Shown: positions 12,093-24,681, counted from the first letter of the stretch. The stretch is DNA of 64,000 bases from Austropuccinia psidii (GCA_023105745.1 JALGQZ010000002.1:46102497-46166496), one strand, 5' to 3'. Translations and numbers: made by a program. Notes: a model not told the origin generated them from the letters alone.

Positions 12093-12289
12093 TGGACAAA
12101 ATGGTTTATTAAACCTTAACACCAATAAATAAAGCTATATAACTGGAAAAATAATTTTCAATTCCTTTACTCAGAGCAGTAACACCTTGACGCATTTCTA
12201 ATTTTGATTACAACACTTTTGATAATAAGATAACTAATAATAACAAACAATACTATTCATTTTTAAGGGATTTAATAATTTATTATGAT

Positions 12290-13115
12290 AGCTTGGGGCA
12301 AAAGACACTACTATGGTTTAATTTACTACTGATCTTGGCTAGTGAGTAAAAGGCTTTGTAAATGGGATGGATTTATAAAATAATATAGACCAACTTTTAA
12401 CTACTATTATTCACAAAACACTCAGAAAATGCTACTGAGCATAGCTACTGAGCAATAATGGTATGGAGATAGTCAATGAGATTAGTTCATTAAATAAAGC
12501 AGGCTAACTGATAACTACTCTTAATTATAAATCACTCAGACAGTGATACTGAGCTTGGCTACTGAGCAGATTTAGTAATGGGATAGAAATATATAGGGAT
12601 AGTGAATGAGTTGAATTTATGAATTGATGTAGACCAGCTGCTATCTACTATTAATTATAGAAAAGACTAATACAGTTCTTCTGAGCTTAGCTACTGAGAA
12701 AAATTTAATAATGGGGATATTGAATGAGATAAGCTTATGAATTAAAGTAGACCAACTTTTAACTACTATTAATTGTAAATGACTCAGACAGTGCTACTGA
12801 GCATGGCTACTGAGAAGATTTACAAATGGAGAAAAAATATGAAAGGGATAGTGAATCAGTTTAATTTATGAGCTAATGTAGACCAACTTCTATCTACTCT
12901 TAATTATATAAAAGACTCAGACAGAGCTTCTGAGCTTAGCTATTGAGCAAAATTTAGGAATAGGGATAGTCAATGAGATGATTTTATGAACTAAAGTAGA
13001 CCAACTTTGAACTACTATTAGTTGTGAATGACTCAGAAAGTGCTACTGTGCTTGGTACCTGAGAAAAATTTGGGAATGGGAATGGGATAACTATACTTCT
13101 GAGCTTAGCTACTGA
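12290..13115. repeat. Minisatellite of alternating ~118/~130-bp units
   Basis: About six degenerate tandem copies each contain TAGACCAACTT, TACTATTAATTA, an ACTCAGACAGTGCTACTGAGC-like block and AATGGGATAGTGAATGAG-like spacing. The TAGACCAACT marker recurs near 12386, 12501, 12629, 12748, 12879 and 12997. Spacings are about 115, 128, 119, 131 and 118, so the real repeat may be a ~247-bp dimer. No coding frame was recognised. Confidence 0.85.
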
Positions 13116-14014
13116 GTATTCCTAAAGAATCAGGATAATGTGGATGGATGGAGGGGTGTTCCCTCATAAAAAATATTAAGAATTTGAATTTTTGTGATGA
13201 GCCTCTGTCTAAGCTATCAGGAAAAATGAATTTGTGGGAGGAGCTCTCTATTTATAGTCTCTGGGCTCTCCATAGGGGTGTCAAAAACAGGGGATATAGG
13301 AGTTTTCCAGTTGTTCTAGGCTGTTTTTTGTTTTGGGTGGGTCTTTGCAATAAATCTTGGGTTAAATAAGGAATTGTGGGTGAAATACAGTTTTTTTGGA
13401 TGATATTATCTGTATTTTAGTTGATTTCCTGGCCTACATGGGGAAATTGTGGGGAAAATGAATTTTTTCCTGGGTGATGACACTACCAGTTCAACCTTGC
13501 TGTTCCTAAACTTGAGTTTTTATCATTTGATGTGTTTTAATTGAGTTTTATGGGGAGAATACAGTTTAAGTATTTATTTTTTTATCATATGACATGTATT
13601 TTAGTTGAGCTGGAAATTGTGGGAAAAATGCAGCTTTAGTCTATATCTTAGCTGATTTCATGGAATTTGTGGGGAATATTAATTTTTTTGCATGGTGATG
13701 TTATGATAAATTGAAGATCCTGAAACCCTTATTTCCATTATTATTAATATTAATTCAATTGATTACTAAGCCTATTGATTTCTTCCTTAACTCTTTCCAT
13801 CTGTATTTTAACCCTTTTCTGTGATTACTAATCCTCCTTAACTCCTTTCAGGATTAGTAATATCAATTAAATTGATTACTGATTAATTTGATTCTGGGAT
13901 ATTTTAAATCCCTAGTATAAATTTTAACCTTTTACTTTAACTTGAAAGAAAACTGTAATTTTACTTTGACAGAGTTTTTTCCTGTAACTACACTTTTACA
14001 GTACAGTACATAAC
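13116..14014. other. Intergenic stretch with degenerate short repeats
   Basis: From about 13365 to 13700 a loose repeat is visible, built from AATTGTGGGGAAAAT, a T-run, a GATGA block and TGTATTTTAGTTGA, in roughly four poor copies. A small frame at 13148-13369 has no recognisable features. Nothing else could be assigned. Confidence 0.5.
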
Positions 14015-15811
14015 TGTGAACCTCCTCTTTAAATTTCTGTGCTATTTGTCTGCTTATTTCAATGCCTTTTTGCTACTTTCTAACCTATTCTCCTTCACCT
14101 TTCACAGCATTTTTCCATCTCTCTCCACCCTAAATCTTCAATATCTTCATTCTAGAACCACATTGGCCACCTTATCATCATCCTGAAGATAATTAATAAG
14201 CGCTTCTCAAATCTTTTCAACTCAATTTTTTCAATCATAGAATTCCTCAAAGGGATTTTAGAATACAATACACCTTTACTGTTCTTGTTTCAATGGTATC
14301 CCAAGCCTTAATTTAAACATTCTCCTAGCTTTTTACTTCCAATTGAAATATTTACCTCCTATAAAAAATGATATTAAGCCTAATTTTTATATAAGTATCC
14401 AATCAAACCTCTTTCATGAAGAAATAAGTACTTTATTGATTCTATATGACCCCTACTTGACTAAACTTCTGCCCTGATGTAAAGATTCATGCATCCTCAT
14501 TTCATCTAGGAGCTCTTAGAGTGTAGCAAATATTTTATTTTTGTATTTTTATAGGCACATAATCATTTCTACACATAATTTTTCAATTTGTGGTGGCTTA
14601 ATGGGTGTCATATTATGTTGATTTAGTTCACTTCTCCATTAAGAAATTCTTAATCAAAATTTTAATTGTTTCAAACCTTCATATACCTCTGAGAAGGGGC
14701 TCAATAATTCAAATTAGAAGAAAAAATACTCAAGAAAAAGAAAAAAGATTCTGCTTAGTTTTTCCATTAATCCAAACTGATATAGGTAAACCACAGTGTT
14801 TGCATAAAAAAATGGAAATTCATTTAAGATTAAAGTTTACAATTAAAAATGATAATTTTTTGTCTTCAACTGTAATCTTATTTTAAGTTTTACAGTTTCA
14901 TAGGAGATAAAACTGGTGGATCTTGTTATTCTTTGAATAAAACTACCTTAATCTACAAATTAATTCATATCCCAAGCTCATGGTTTCAGAAAATTACAGT
15001 TACAGTGATAACTCTGAGATATAGTGTAATAATGAGACAAACAGTTTTAATAATGATTCAATAATTACCTAGCCTTACAATATTAATCCCTTACAGTTGA
15101 TAAAATCAGTAGACTTCTGCTAGAAGGAATGATCTTTACTATATAAAGACCTCTTCTTGCTCTTTTTCTACCTGCAGACTCATCAAATGCAATAACACAT
15201 TAAATAAAAGGTAATATTCTTTATTATTTATATAGAAAACTCTTACTTTATGAAAGACCAAATTCATATATTGTATTAATCACCATATTTTAGGTTATTA
15301 AATCAATATTTTATTGTTAATTTATGGATTCTCTGAAATTCTCTAAATACATGAAAAAATAGTAAAGATTGTATTGCTCTCTATTTTTTATTTCAACTAC
15401 CATTTAAATAAGCTTTATTTACATTCTCAGGCATAAGATTAATCAAAAGTATTATATTAAGTGTGAAAAGTAGGTTATTTATTGTTATTATAATATTTTC
15501 TCTATTATTATCTTCTAATAATCCTTTTATTAATATATAAACTTAATATTATAAATTTTTTTTATTATTAAATGAAAATTTCTCATGGATTTATCATTTT
15601 TTTGTAATAATAGTAAATTTCCATAAATATATTTATTTTATTATATCTTTTATTCTTCTTTGAATATTATATATACTTTATGCCATAATTATAATGATAA
15701 TCTATTTTTCCAATTATTTTTAATCTTATTATTCATTTTATTAGGAATTTCAGAGTACAAAAAGTAGGAAATTAGTAATTTTTACTTATTATTTCATAGT
15801 CAAACCTTACA
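14015..15811 (+). repeat. Solo LTR of the A/B family, forward
   Basis: The right end is clear: TTTCATAGTCAAACCTTACA ends at 15811 and matches the inner end of element B's LTR. Shared blocks include AACTGTAATCTTATTTTAA near 14868, the GATAACTCT region near 15010, a TATA box (TATATAAAG) at 15140-15148 and TATTAAGTGTGAAAAGTAGG near 15454. The left end is taken at TGTGAACC (14015) from the expected length and is uncertain. No coding region is attached on either side. Confidence 0.7.
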
Positions 15812-15935
15812 CCTAGGAATACATGCAAAGTCATTTTATGGATGTATTAATTATACCCTTCAAATGCTGAATTTCAGCTCTGAAAATTTGATTTTATCAA
15901 ATTATAAGGCGAGAAATCTACCCAAGTACATTAAA

Positions 15936-15943
15936 TAAATCAA
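15936..15943. repeat. Target site duplication of the MULE (left)
   Basis: TAAATCAA is repeated exactly at 20339-20346 on the other side of the element. Confidence 0.8.
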
Positions 15944-15989
15944 GGTTGTTTGTAAACACATGTAAGCTTTTAGTAAAAACACTTAAGCC

Positions 15990-16028
15990 CTTATGTGTTT
16001 TTACCAATTTATGGCCAAAACACATAAG
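15990..16028. repeat. Subterminal palindrome, left MULE end
   Basis: Twelve-base arms CTTATGTGTTTT and AAAACACATAAG are separated by 15 bases. A near copy lies at 20254-20292 in the same orientation. It may be a transposase binding module. Confidence 0.7.
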
Positions 16029-16199
16029 TGACCTTATTTTTCAAAAGAAATCCTCAGCATCAGTTTTGAGGATTTTTTAATTTTTTTTGCCATATTTTTC
16101 CCAATATAGGATGTCAATATCCACAAATTTTTTCATATATTCTTTTTTGGCCAAATGTCTCAAATTTAGCCAATATGACAAAATGGCATATTTTTTTTA

Positions 16200-16580
16200 T
16201 AAAATTAATTTAAAATATTTCCACTTATGAATTTCCTTCATTTTTTTTTGAAATGAAGGGCTTAATATGGAGAATAAAGAACCAGAAGCCCATAATTTTG
16301 GGAATTCTTTTTGGTGGGACAAGTGAAGGTGCAAAAAGTGTTTTTTTCAAATGTTTTTTTACCGTCTTTTTAATATGACTATTTTTAAAAAATTAATATA
16401 AAAACTTCCCACTTATTAATTTCCTTCAATTTTTTTCAAAATTAAGGGTTCAATCTGGACAATAAAGAACCAGAAGCCCATGAATTGGGGGAATTCTTTT
16501 GGTGGGACAAAAAGTGAAGGCGCAATAAGTGTTGTTTTCATTTTTTTTCTTGTTTGTAACATGACTATTTTTAAGTACAA
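16200..16580. repeat. Tandem duplication, ~189-bp unit, inside the MULE
   Basis: Two successive copies share CACTTATgAATTTCCTTCA, the block AATAAAGAACCAGAAGCCCA (16275 and 16464) and TTTTGGTGGGACAA, then a T-rich tract and ATGACTATTTTTAA. The offset is 189 bases. It lies downstream of the transposase stop, between the gene and the left terminus. Confidence 0.85.
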
Positions 16581-16816
16581 AAGTGCAACATGTTTGATAA
16601 TAAAGGAGACTGAGGTGGGATTTAAGCAATAAATAGGACTGAGGAGGGGGGTAATTGGAATAAATTTCATATACAAAAATCAATCAATCTGAATCAACCT
16701 CCAAAATAGCTGGTCTTTTCTGAGTGGAAGAGGAGGATTGGAAGAATATAAAATCTTGTGTTTCTTAAATTTATAAGCACACCCCAGGGCCTCTGGTTGG
16801 GAATTAAGTTCCCAAT

Positions 16817-19755
16817 TCACAGTAATTGGGGGAATGGATAAGCTTTATGAATGATTATATCCAAAGGGAAAAAATGAGAACAGCTATCCAAGAAGCAGAT
16901 GAAAATGGGGGTATTATCATTTTGAGGACAGAAATAAGGGAAAAAAGAAAAATATTGGACTGTGGAATAAAATGAAACTGGTCTTTGATACTTATTTGCA
17001 ATTGGATCCCCCATATCAGGCATGGAAATTCACTTTCTCTTTGAAGCCTGGCCAACATCTTTTTACCACTTGATATTGTCCTAATAAGATAATACTGAGG
17101 GAATCAAAGTGCTCTTGGCTTCATAAAGGTCTTTACTTTGAATTTCTTCAGCCAAGTCACCTCTGACATCATTACATTGATCTTGACTCTTGTATATACA
17201 GTGGAATACTTTTCTGTAGCCCCAGTTTCCATCACCCTGGACATTGATGGCCTTAAAGGTGTATTTCAATATAAAATTGGGAAAGTCTTCTGAGCCAGGT
17301 ATCTGATAAAATAAGGTCAAAAGATGAATAAAAATTAAAATAAACAAGATAAATATACATTAAAAAGAATCAGAAAGTCACAAAAATCTTGGAGCATCCA
17401 TCACTTGTGTGATAATTGCTTTGACAATGCTCACAGGTCAAGTCAATTTCATCATATCTCTTCAAACTGGTGGCAGGCTTGTGTGATTTTCTTTGTGAGG
17501 TTTTGCTTCCAATTTCCAATCTTCTGGACCTTCTAAGGGTGACTTCTGATTTATTTGATTCAGTTTCTGAGTGTATTGAATCTGATGAACTGATTGAGTT
17601 TGATAATAAGGCCTCAGAATCTTCAGAATCTTCAGATGAGTCAACTTCCATAATTGGAGAGGGAACATTTGACTGTGATATTGATGTTGCTGTACTGGTC
17701 ACTTTTGATGGGGGTCTTCCTCTTCTCTTGGATTGAATTTCAATAATTTCAAATCTTGATGGTTCTCTTTTGTTTTTGTTTGTATTTTTATTCTTGGCTC
17801 CTTGAGTTCTTCCACAGATATTCTTGAATTATAGTGGGTGTTCATAATATTGACCATCCTCTTGACTCTTAGGAATTTAATCAAATGGGACTTTTCCAGT
17901 CAAAAAATCTTGAAAATGTTGAAGAATTGGAGTGATTTCTGCCATTGGTCTTTGAAAAAGGTCTTCCCCAATATCTTAAAATATTTTCTTGGTTTCATTC
18001 TTTCTTTCTTTTTCAACACTTTGATGATCACCTTGAAACCCAGTATGAGAAGAATATGACAAGGAAAATGAATTGATAAGGAAAAAAGTAAGAATTTGAA
18101 GTTAAAAAACCCTCACAGGCAAATTCAAATGCCACTGAGGATGGAAGTCTGATATCTCAAGTCTTTGGTGCTTGAAAAATGCCTTTTGGGTCTTATGCTT
18201 GCAAGGAATGCCTTGATAATTTTTGTATTTGTTGGTGCATTGTTCATTGGGAGGAAATTTGGTTTTGAAATTCTCAAAGGCCATCTGAACAGCATAATGA
18301 GACACCTTTCCATTGAGAGCACAGATGTGTGGAGTAAAATTCTTGACATGGAAAATCATTCCTTTGGAGATTATGTTGATGATTTCAATAAATTGTTTTC
18401 TGAATGACATTTGGAGAGCCCTAACTACCTCCAGGAGAGTACCAGTGGACTTTTGGAGCCAACATTTAAGCATGGAATGGGCACCTTCAACTCTGGAGGT
18501 GGAGCCCACATCCAGGTGGCAATTGTGGTTGGTCCAGGCTGGCACATAATACTCCTTTAGAGGAAGACAGGTATTTTCCAAATATTGCAAGACTTTGAGA
18601 TTTTTGACTTTCTTTTGAAGCTTTTTCCAGTTGTCTTTGAAAGACTTTTCAGTGGATGAATACATAACCTGAGAAATTAATCCCAAAGTCATTAATAAAA
18701 ACAATAATAAGAAAAAATATGAAATAAAGTAAAAGATACAAGTATATTACTTGATTCCAAAGGCCCATAAAATTTTCAAAATCAGTGCCATGACCAATTT
18801 TCTGCATGAAATGAGCAGATACATCTTTATTGATGTGCCAAATGCATAAAATGACTTTGGAGTCTGGGAAGAGCTTCTTAAGAGAGTTTTTCAAGGCCAT
18901 ATTCCTGTCAATAACAATGACTTGAGGGGGAAAAAGATTGTTGCTGTTGAGGACCTTTTCTATGTATTGATTCAATGCCCAAATGTATGAGGGTTCAGTT
19001 TCATTCTTCATCAACCAAAAAGCCCCAGAAAAGGTCTTATTGGTTTAGCTGAATCCAGCAATATGAAAAAGGGACATTTTGTACTTATTGGATTTATAAG
19101 TACAATACATAAGAATGACATGTGGAAAGCCATGAAGGAGTTTTATGGAAAGGGGGTAAGTGAAAAAAAAGGAGGTAATGTGTCCCTCAGCATCCCTTGC
19201 AGAGGACCAAACAAAGTTTTCTTCTTTGAGGGTTTCAATAAGAGCATCAATGGGCCTTCTTCCTTGCAGTTTGTCTTTCTTTATTTTCTTGACTTGGTTG
19301 TAAATGTCTTGAAGGATTACAGGCCTTTCAGACTCCCTCTGGCTGCATAATTGGGCCTGAAGTTTCCCTGGCAGAAGCAGTGATTCAGACATTTGAGCAA
19401 TTTGAGATTTTTCTTGCTCATTGAATTTCCTGAAAGCAGGATGTGCCATGATATTTTCAGTGGAATCATGGCTATGCTCAGGATTTTTGACTTTAAGAGT
19501 CCAAGTGGTACTCTTGGCATATTTTCTGGCATAAAGTCTAAAAGGAAAGTCAATCTTTCTTGAAGTTACTGTTTTGGAGAGGCTTTTGTTGTGATTTGGG
19601 GTCCCAGACCTGTCACAACCTATTTCATTTTGGTTGTGGGTCATATTGGACCTTAAGGTAGGCACAGCATACCCCTGAGCCCTGGAAACATTATGCACAT
19701 GCTGCCAAAGAAGCTCAAGGTTCTGGAATTCACCTTCAGTGGGAGGTTGAAGCAT
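16817..19755 (-). pseudogene. MULE transposase with FAR1-type zinc finger, AT-hook and C-terminal OTU domain
   Basis: Starting at ATG 19755, a FAR1-like DNA-binding domain covers about residues 20-95 (one zinc Cys appears replaced in IDFPFRL; the HSHD pair is present). The MULE core follows (CTYKSNKYKMSLFHI, VIVIDRNMALKNS, LCIWHINKDV). A GT-AG intron at 18669-18750 joins WNQ to VMYSS. A second intron lies near 18032-18116. The next exon carries a KRRGRPPSK AT-hook, then a Ser/Glu-rich linker and a further intron (ATTTTT/GTGACT to TTATCAG/ATACC, about 17295-17385). The last part is an OTU cysteine-protease-like domain (GDGNWGYR, VRGDLAEEI, PDMGDPIANKYQRP). Damage: a stop at 19045-19047, three TAA codons in exon 3, the first catalytic Asp replaced by Tyr (19105-19107), and the OTU catalytic Cys replaced by Trp (17222-17224). 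Frames shift near 17060. Confidence 0.85.
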
Positions 19756-20253
19756 TTTTGAGTGAAAAAGATGTATAAATTTGAAAAAAGGGGGTTTTGG
19801 GGATTTGGAATGGGGTAAGAACCTTTTGAAAGGTGAAAAAGAAGTGAAAAAAGGTATGAAAAATTAGAAGAAGTTGTTAAGAGTCAAAAAAGATGGTTTA
19901 AATGTGGGATTAATGGATGAGGGAAGGCAAAAAATTGGGAATTTAGAGGCTTGAGAGCAGTTTGTTGTGGTGGAAAATGCAGTCTTTGGGGGAAAAAAAG
20001 AAAGAAAAGTGTGAAAAGCTTTGCAAAATTGGTTTGTTAAGTCTGTTTTTCAAAAAAAGAAAATTGTTTGGGGTGGAGATGATATGGATTATTTGGGGTG
20101 TTTGGTGTTTTTTTGGGGGGGGACTGGGAAAAAAATCTAATACATTTGGGAGTTAGAGAGGTTTTGGGGAAAAAACTCTGTTTTAGGCATGTTTTGGCCC
20201 AATACAGGCATGGTTGTGTTTCATTTTCAATTAAAAATGGGCCCAGGGCACCC
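19756..20253. other. Cytosine-depleted 5' region of the MULE
   Basis: From about 19770 to 20170 the plus strand is almost free of C but rich in G, A and T, with several G runs including a run of eight near 20115. It lies immediately upstream of the transposase start and probably contains its promoter and 5' UTR. No coding frame was recognised. Confidence 0.6.
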
Positions 20254-20346
20254 CTTATGTGTTTTTACCAATTTATGGCCAGAACACATAGGTTTTTAGT
20301 AAAAAAATGTAAGCTCTTATGTGTTTTTACCAATATCCTAAATCAA

Positions 20347-23300
20347 TTAAGTCATTAAAACAACATTCATATCAGCAGGGGCTGCATTGAATCTTTTTTA
20401 GAAAAATGAACATCTCATAAAGACTCTACAAGAAGCACTTGAGACCTCTTCTGAAGGATATTGAGATACCATTTTGAAAGTCTCCTGGCATTTTTGTAAG
20501 CCTTCCACCTCTTTTGCTATTGGGGTTAGATTCTCTTATATATTTCTTCAATATCATGATTGGAATTTAAAAAATGATTAACAGGTAAAACTTGACAAAA
20601 AAATTTCAACAATCAGGCCTCCTTCTTCAATATGTCCATGCTATTGACCAAGTCCTCCCAGATTTTCACTATTATTCTTTGGGCCACTTACAACTAGAAA
20701 TTAACCTTAATTATTTGATATTACTTTAATATTTAATTACAAAAAATAGATATTGATGAAGTCTATTCAAGGGTTCACTTCCAAAAAACTGCCCTACTGA
20801 GAGAACTTGATCATGAGGGATCTCATGGGTGGTCCATACAAAAAGATGAATACCTCAAAAAAGTTGGTATTTTATACAATTTTAGTTTTTTGTTCAACAA
20901 AACTTTTAGTTTCCTATTTTGAGATGTTTTTGGAGTTACTGGAAAGACACTTTTGTATTGATTCCTTTTGGCTAAGGCTCAACCACTCCTTTCTGCAGCT
21001 ATTTCATTTCCTGCTTCAGGTTGGAATTCCTTTTATTATAAATCAAACCTTTTTCTTGATTATAAATAAAAATTAATTTATTTTACATTAGGTATAGCTT
21101 CTATTAATGTGATTCATCCCCCAATTTCCCACTTGAAATTTGGAATCCCATTGGCACTTTCATCAAGCTCAAAATCAACAATCTCCAATGATGATAATAA
21201 AATCCCACTATTTCAAGAATACTGAAGTCCCCATTTGGGATTAAGAATAAGTGAGTAATACCTCTAAGTTTCAATTCTTTTATAAGCTTCTTAAGGATCC
21301 AATGAGCTAGGATCAGCCATTTGGTAGAAGTATAGTAGTTTTTGGAGGTGATCTTATACAACCACTTCTAGTGATGAAACAAGGAAATCAGGCTCAAATA
21401 TCTCAATCTAATGTAGTGAATTCTTATTTCTGGGAAAACTTGAAGGGTTTAAATTCAGCCCAAATAATGAGATCGGCAAGTACCATTTATTCAAATCCTT
21501 CTTCTGAAAATTATCTATGTGTATCTTTCCAATCCTCAAAATGCAAAAAGTCCATCTCATATGGTAACATCAAGGAATCAATAGGTTTACTCATTGGAAG
21601 AACTTGTTACTCATACATTTCCAGAACCTATTAATCCTATCAAGGATTAATTATATCTCATGAAGAGTAATATTCTCACCCAGACATATCTCTGTGTCAA
21701 AATCAGTAAAATGTAAATAAAGTGAAATATATTCAACCCTTGCACAAAGGTTACTCACCATCATAAGTAATAACTTCTAACTGAAATACTTTCAAAAAAC
21801 CTCTTTATCGCAGTTCTGGTCACCATCATCATCTATGGAAGATTATTTTTAACCATGATATATGGTATTTTCATTGATAGAACAGCCATGGAACCATGAC
21901 AAATGTATTTGAGAACGCTAATTTCCCTAGAAAAACTTTTGTACCAGGCCTGTAAGACCATTCCTTGGCCACAATTTTTGAATGGAATTTAGGAAACAGC
22001 TTTACAGTTCTCAGGGTTTTCAAGAATGAAAAGACCCCAAACCCAAAAATTGCCACATTATCTAAGAGGGAAAAAAATTGGCTAAATGGCCTATGCATCC
22101 AAGAATTCTGAAAAAAAAGCACAATAGAACCCAATCTCCCAGAAGAACAACAAATTTTAAATGGTCTCAGAATCGGAAAATGTAAAGTTGTCAATTGTGA
22201 TCCCATTTCTGAACTCCATTCTTACCAACACCCACTTCTTATAGAGTAGACCTTCAAAACCTAAATCTTCAAAGGCGCAAGTGGCAGGTATCCACCAGTA
22301 CTAGCTACAAAAGCTTGTTGGAATTATTCCTCCATTCAGCCACTAATACCTCAAGGCAGTACTTGCAAGGAATATCAATCAAAATCCACTCTGAAAAGGT
22401 TTGTGTGAAAGGCGTTCAAGTTCCTTACACCTACTGGGTAGCTATAGTTCAGTTAGTTTAAAGGACTTGTCCATTAGTTCTAAACAATTCCTCACAGTGA
22501 TTTAAGAGGAAAAGTCCAGATCAGTTGTGACGGTTTCAGAGCTCAATAAAAACAGGAAATATAAATTAATTCAATAAATTCTTTGGCCAAAGAAATCTGT
22601 ATGAAATTCACTGATCTGGGTAATTCAACTCAATATGGCTCATTTCCAAATTTTTCAAAGTGTATTTCCTTTAGGATTTCAACCTGCAAAGATCAAAGTC
22701 TCATCTTTTCATAGATACTGGTCACTATTTTAATCTCTTTTGCTTTTTATTCAAGCTAATTACTCTACTGGATTCATTTTTTACTCTATTTATTATTTCT
22801 TCATCTTCTGATAGTGAATACTGATAATACTAAGTCAGTAATTTGCACCTTTTATTTCCTGTTCATTGAATATTGGTAGCCTTATCCTTATAAATTGAGT
22901 TATTTGTTCTGGATAGGTTGAAACAGTAATACAAGGACTTATTTAGTTTTATTTTTGGCCATAAGCCATTTTTCCTTCTTTCTTACTTTTGTATGGAATC
23001 TTGTTAAAGAAATTCATAATAATATTTCTTCAGTTCTTTAAAGTTACTTCTACTCAGCTCTATTTCACTGAGTTTCGAACCACCTTTACCTACCAATAGC
23101 CTATCTGTCACTCTGTGGATTTGATAATTTATGAGATAATGAATAAGATTCCTGGAAAGGGATTAACTTGCCTTAGTTTCAATACAGTTAAAATAGACCC
23201 TTAAAGCTTTTATCAAAAACAATTCCTCAGCTACCTCAAAATTTTTAGCTTTATAGACTCATTGCTTGAAGCACAAAAAAGGTTTTCCAATAATTATGTT

Positions 23301-24170
23301 ACAGAATATCAACAAGGAAAATGGATTGCACAAGGGTAAACACTTGATATGCAATTATTCAAAACACAAGATCATTGAGATGGAGATATTGGTTGAAAGA
23401 CATAAAGGAGAGATTGTGTATATACCCTGCATTTGATTACTCACTGACGCTGATTCCGTAGGCTTCCCATTCAAATTCTAATACATCTTGCATTGTTATT
23501 AATTCTCTACAAGTCACAAGGGCAGACTTTGCACACAAAGTCAGAATCCACATTCAAGAACCTGTTTTTTTTCACATGGTCAGCTCAATGTGGAACTTTT
23601 AAGGTGAATAGCAAGTGATTTAACAAAAATCTCAAAAGCACATCAAAAAGTTATAGTACCAAAGGAAGAACCCAAAAATGTGGTATTCAAAAAGGTGTTG
23701 AGAAGAATATTCTGAATGATGTGAGCTTTCACCCATTATTTTGTTTAGTATTGTAGAAATGGTTGATTCACTGATTTTTTACCTTTTACTGATTTACATA
23801 TTTATTTTCAACCAGATTTTTTAAGTGTTGGACAATGGATCTTGTTTAATTCATAATTTTTTTATTAAATCTTCCATATTTATGTTTTCTTTTCATATTT
23901 GATCCTCATTTGTTGCTTTTATTTTCAGCTGTTTTGCACTTTTATTTGTTTTGACTACTTCAGGGCCAGCCATCATCTAAATTCTGTTGCATTTTCTAAA
24001 AACATTCCAGGTTATATAGTCCCTACTTTAATTGTTAATATGACTTTTCTGGTAATTGATCTTGACAAAAGGCATCATGTTAATATTGCGAGAATTTATG
24101 CAACTGGGTGTGTAGCTAAGGTGTTTGTAGCACTGGTTTACTACTATTTTAATTCATGGGTCACTTTGTA
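20347..24170. other. Decayed, unidentified sequence between the MULE and the host gene
   Basis: No intact gene was found. Short coding-like blocks occur on both strands. Minus strand: 21361-21104 and, with stops, about 21000-20400. Plus strand: 21371-21634 and 21904-22245. None carries a motif I recognise. The rest is plain AT-rich sequence without clear repeats. It may be old host-gene or transposon debris. Confidence 0.4.
21904..22245 (+). pseudogene. Decayed ORF, unknown
   Basis: One frame reads as ordinary soluble protein over about 110 codons, with stops near 21949 and 22108. It includes NSFTVLRVFKNEKTPNPK and later LPEEQQILNGLRIGKCKVV, then stops at about 22243. Composition is balanced (Lys, Glu, Asn, Leu) rather than low-complexity, which is why it is listed. 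No family was recognised, and chance cannot be excluded. A long minus-strand frame (22206-21871) over the same bases is judged a shadow. Confidence 0.3.
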
Positions 24171-24681
24171 ATGGCCAATTGAAAATTTAGTTTGGGCCAA
24201 AAATACAAACATTCATATTTCGGCCTAGGAAGTCTTTGATCATTGATCAGACAACTACAGCTTTTGACATCAGGTGTTGGCATTACTAAAATTGGTTTGC
24301 TTGGATACTATTACAACTGGCCTGCTACTGCATGACGCATTCACACTAATAAATAATCAAAAGGTCGCAAAATAATTTCTAACTTGAAAATGGTCCTACG
24401 CCGTCAGAGTAACAGGGAATTGTCTTTTGTCCTGCCGCTTGCTGGCCGTGTAATACTATGAAGAATGTGAGTAAGCTCCACACCGCAAACAGACATGTAC
24501 CAAAGCGGACATACTGCAACTGTTCATTGCTAGACTTAGCTCAAAAAGTATTGTCCGAATACAGCTTGGAGTAAGGCGAATCCAAGAGAGATAATTGTAA
24601 GAAATAAATCCATGAAAGGTTCGAGAACGTTAAGGTCAGTTTGCATTTGCACTTCCCATGATGAACCGAACTCAAAATAGT
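24171..24681. other. 3' flank of the short coiled-coil gene
   Basis: This non-repetitive, CpG-containing sequence presumably holds the 3' UTR and terminator of the gene. No further ORF or RNA gene was recognised. Confidence 0.4.

Larger units (their letters stand above)
15944..20338 (-). mobile_element. Mutator-like DNA transposon (MULE), 4395 bp, with OTU-containing transposase
   Basis: The element is bounded by imperfect terminal inverted repeats. Left GGTTGTTTGTAAACACATG aligns with right (reverse complement) GGATATTGGTAAAAACACAT. Both are flanked by the same 8-bp direct repeat TAAATCAA, as expected for Mutator-type insertion. Each end also carries a subterminal palindromic module (CTTATGTGTTTTTACC...AACACATAAG type) at 15990-16028 and 20254-20292. 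Inside lies a single minus-strand transposase gene, a tandem duplication near the left end, and a cytosine-poor 5' region at the right end. The transposase is inactivated, so this copy is a fossil. The sharp duplication and ends make it a useful reference copy for the family. Confidence 0.85.

Noticed and set aside
20807..21076. 89-codon plus-strand hydrophobic frame
   Set aside because: The AT-rich antisense of a coding-like minus strand often looks hydrophobic. No signal peptide or membrane topology is convincing.
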